Source: JAOABV01 sp964473505 | GTDB taxonomy: Bacteria > Hydrothermota > Tepidihabitantia > Tepidihabitantales > CAIPLT01 | Direction: 5' to 3' | DNA: 22,758 bases | Assembly (NCBI GenBank): GCA_964473505.1 | Contig: CAYYPG010000025.1 | Location: forward strand, 1 to 22,758 | Part shown: positions 22,519 through 22,758 of the stretch, piece by piece | Layout of the letters: each line of letters opens with the position of its first letter | Position numbering within the stretch: position 1 is the first letter of the stretch | Program-made: the position numbers and the translations under genes | The notes under the pieces: generated by a model | What the model was told of the DNA's origin: nothing | Database searches by the model: none | Seen by the model: only the letters and a program-made list of their open reading frames with translations

Positions 22519-22758
22519 TCATTTCCCGTAAATATGATAAGACAGCTCCATCAATTTTTGGGCTATCTCATTTCTTTTTTCAAACTTCAATAAGAGATGG
22601 GTTATTAAGTAGGACTTTAGTCTTTTCTGTTTTGAATAGCTTTCCCAGAAATCTACTAGCTATACCTCTTTCCTTACAATTTCTATTACATTTCTGGTTA
22701 AATCAACTAAAAAATTAAGGTGCTGTGCCAAGACATTGTATCTCTTTCCAAGGACCTA
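22519..22758 (-). pseudogene. 3' end of a broken type I restriction subunit gene (hsdR)
   Basis: One continuous minus frame resembles the C terminus of HsdR: LGKRYNVLAQHLNFLVDLT, then RNVIEIVRKEV, an in-frame TAG at 22660-22662, then LVDFWESYSKQKRLKSYLI and EIAQKLMELSYHIYGK, ending at TGA 22519-22521. Similarity resumes in the same frame after the TAG, so it is a nonsense change and not a gene end. A second TAG lies in frame at the window edge (22756-22758). The gene continues beyond the window. The order hsdR then ygjP-like is common in type I restriction loci. Confidence 0.72.

Noticed and set aside
20780..22758. Reassigned stop codons (TGA or TAG read as sense) to explain the interrupted frames
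   Set aside because: The housekeeping genes in the window are full-length with ordinary stop usage. The interrupted frames are also truncated, which fits pseudogenes better.

Overview
The window looks like a chromosomal piece of an AT-rich, probably anaerobic and uncultured bacterium. Evidence for this is a radical SAM enzyme, a ferredoxin-like protein and a CoA-thioester enzyme pair, together with housekeeping genes (ftsK, tsaE, a CCA-adding enzyme, tRNA-Gly). The style of the large modular exported protein, with GGDLTGTYPNPTI modules and a beta-helix tail, recalls candidate phyla such as WOR-3/Stahlbacteria. That taxonomic guess is inference and was not tested by a search.

Layout. Positions 1-1065 hold the tail of a + strand gene, its terminator and repeat-rich non-coding DNA. 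Positions 1066-7366 are a minus-strand run: a radical SAM protein, an exported LPP20-like protein, tRNA-Gly(CCC), a 1035-aa modular exported protein and a SIMPL-domain protein. Positions 7367-8833 are about 1.5 kb of non-coding DNA with a dispersed repeat, a string of hairpins and a three-unit 108-bp tandem array. Positions 8834-13327 are + strand: a strong promoter, enoyl-CoA hydratase, thiolase, tsaE, a small membrane ORF overlapping a core-only ATP-dependent ligase, a five-unit tandem array and an unrecognised 166-aa gene. From 13353 to the end genes are on the minus strand. The first group is an SdpI-like protein behind a Cys-rich ferredoxin, ftsK behind a site-2 protease, the CCA-adding enzyme and a DUF3467 protein. 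The second group, 20780-22758, is a decayed accessory zone: a DUF433 antitoxin-like gene with a broken PIN-like (DUF5615) partner, an ISL3-type transposase remnant, and an intact YgjP-like metallopeptidase behind the broken 3' end of a type I restriction subunit (hsdR).

Working together: the hydratase and thiolase fit short-chain acyl-CoA (acetoacetyl-CoA/crotonyl-CoA) metabolism. The exported proteins (LPP20-like, modular repeat protein, SIMPL) suggest envelope functions. The rest is mainly genome and tRNA maintenance.

The most unusual aspect is the non-coding DNA. Four gaps carry four different short tandem arrays (units of about 44, 108, 88-94 and 102-142 bp). Two of these arrays include the stop codon of the neighbouring gene. 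Three further diverged pairs of dispersed repeats are present. No CRISPR array, rRNA or riboswitch was recognised.
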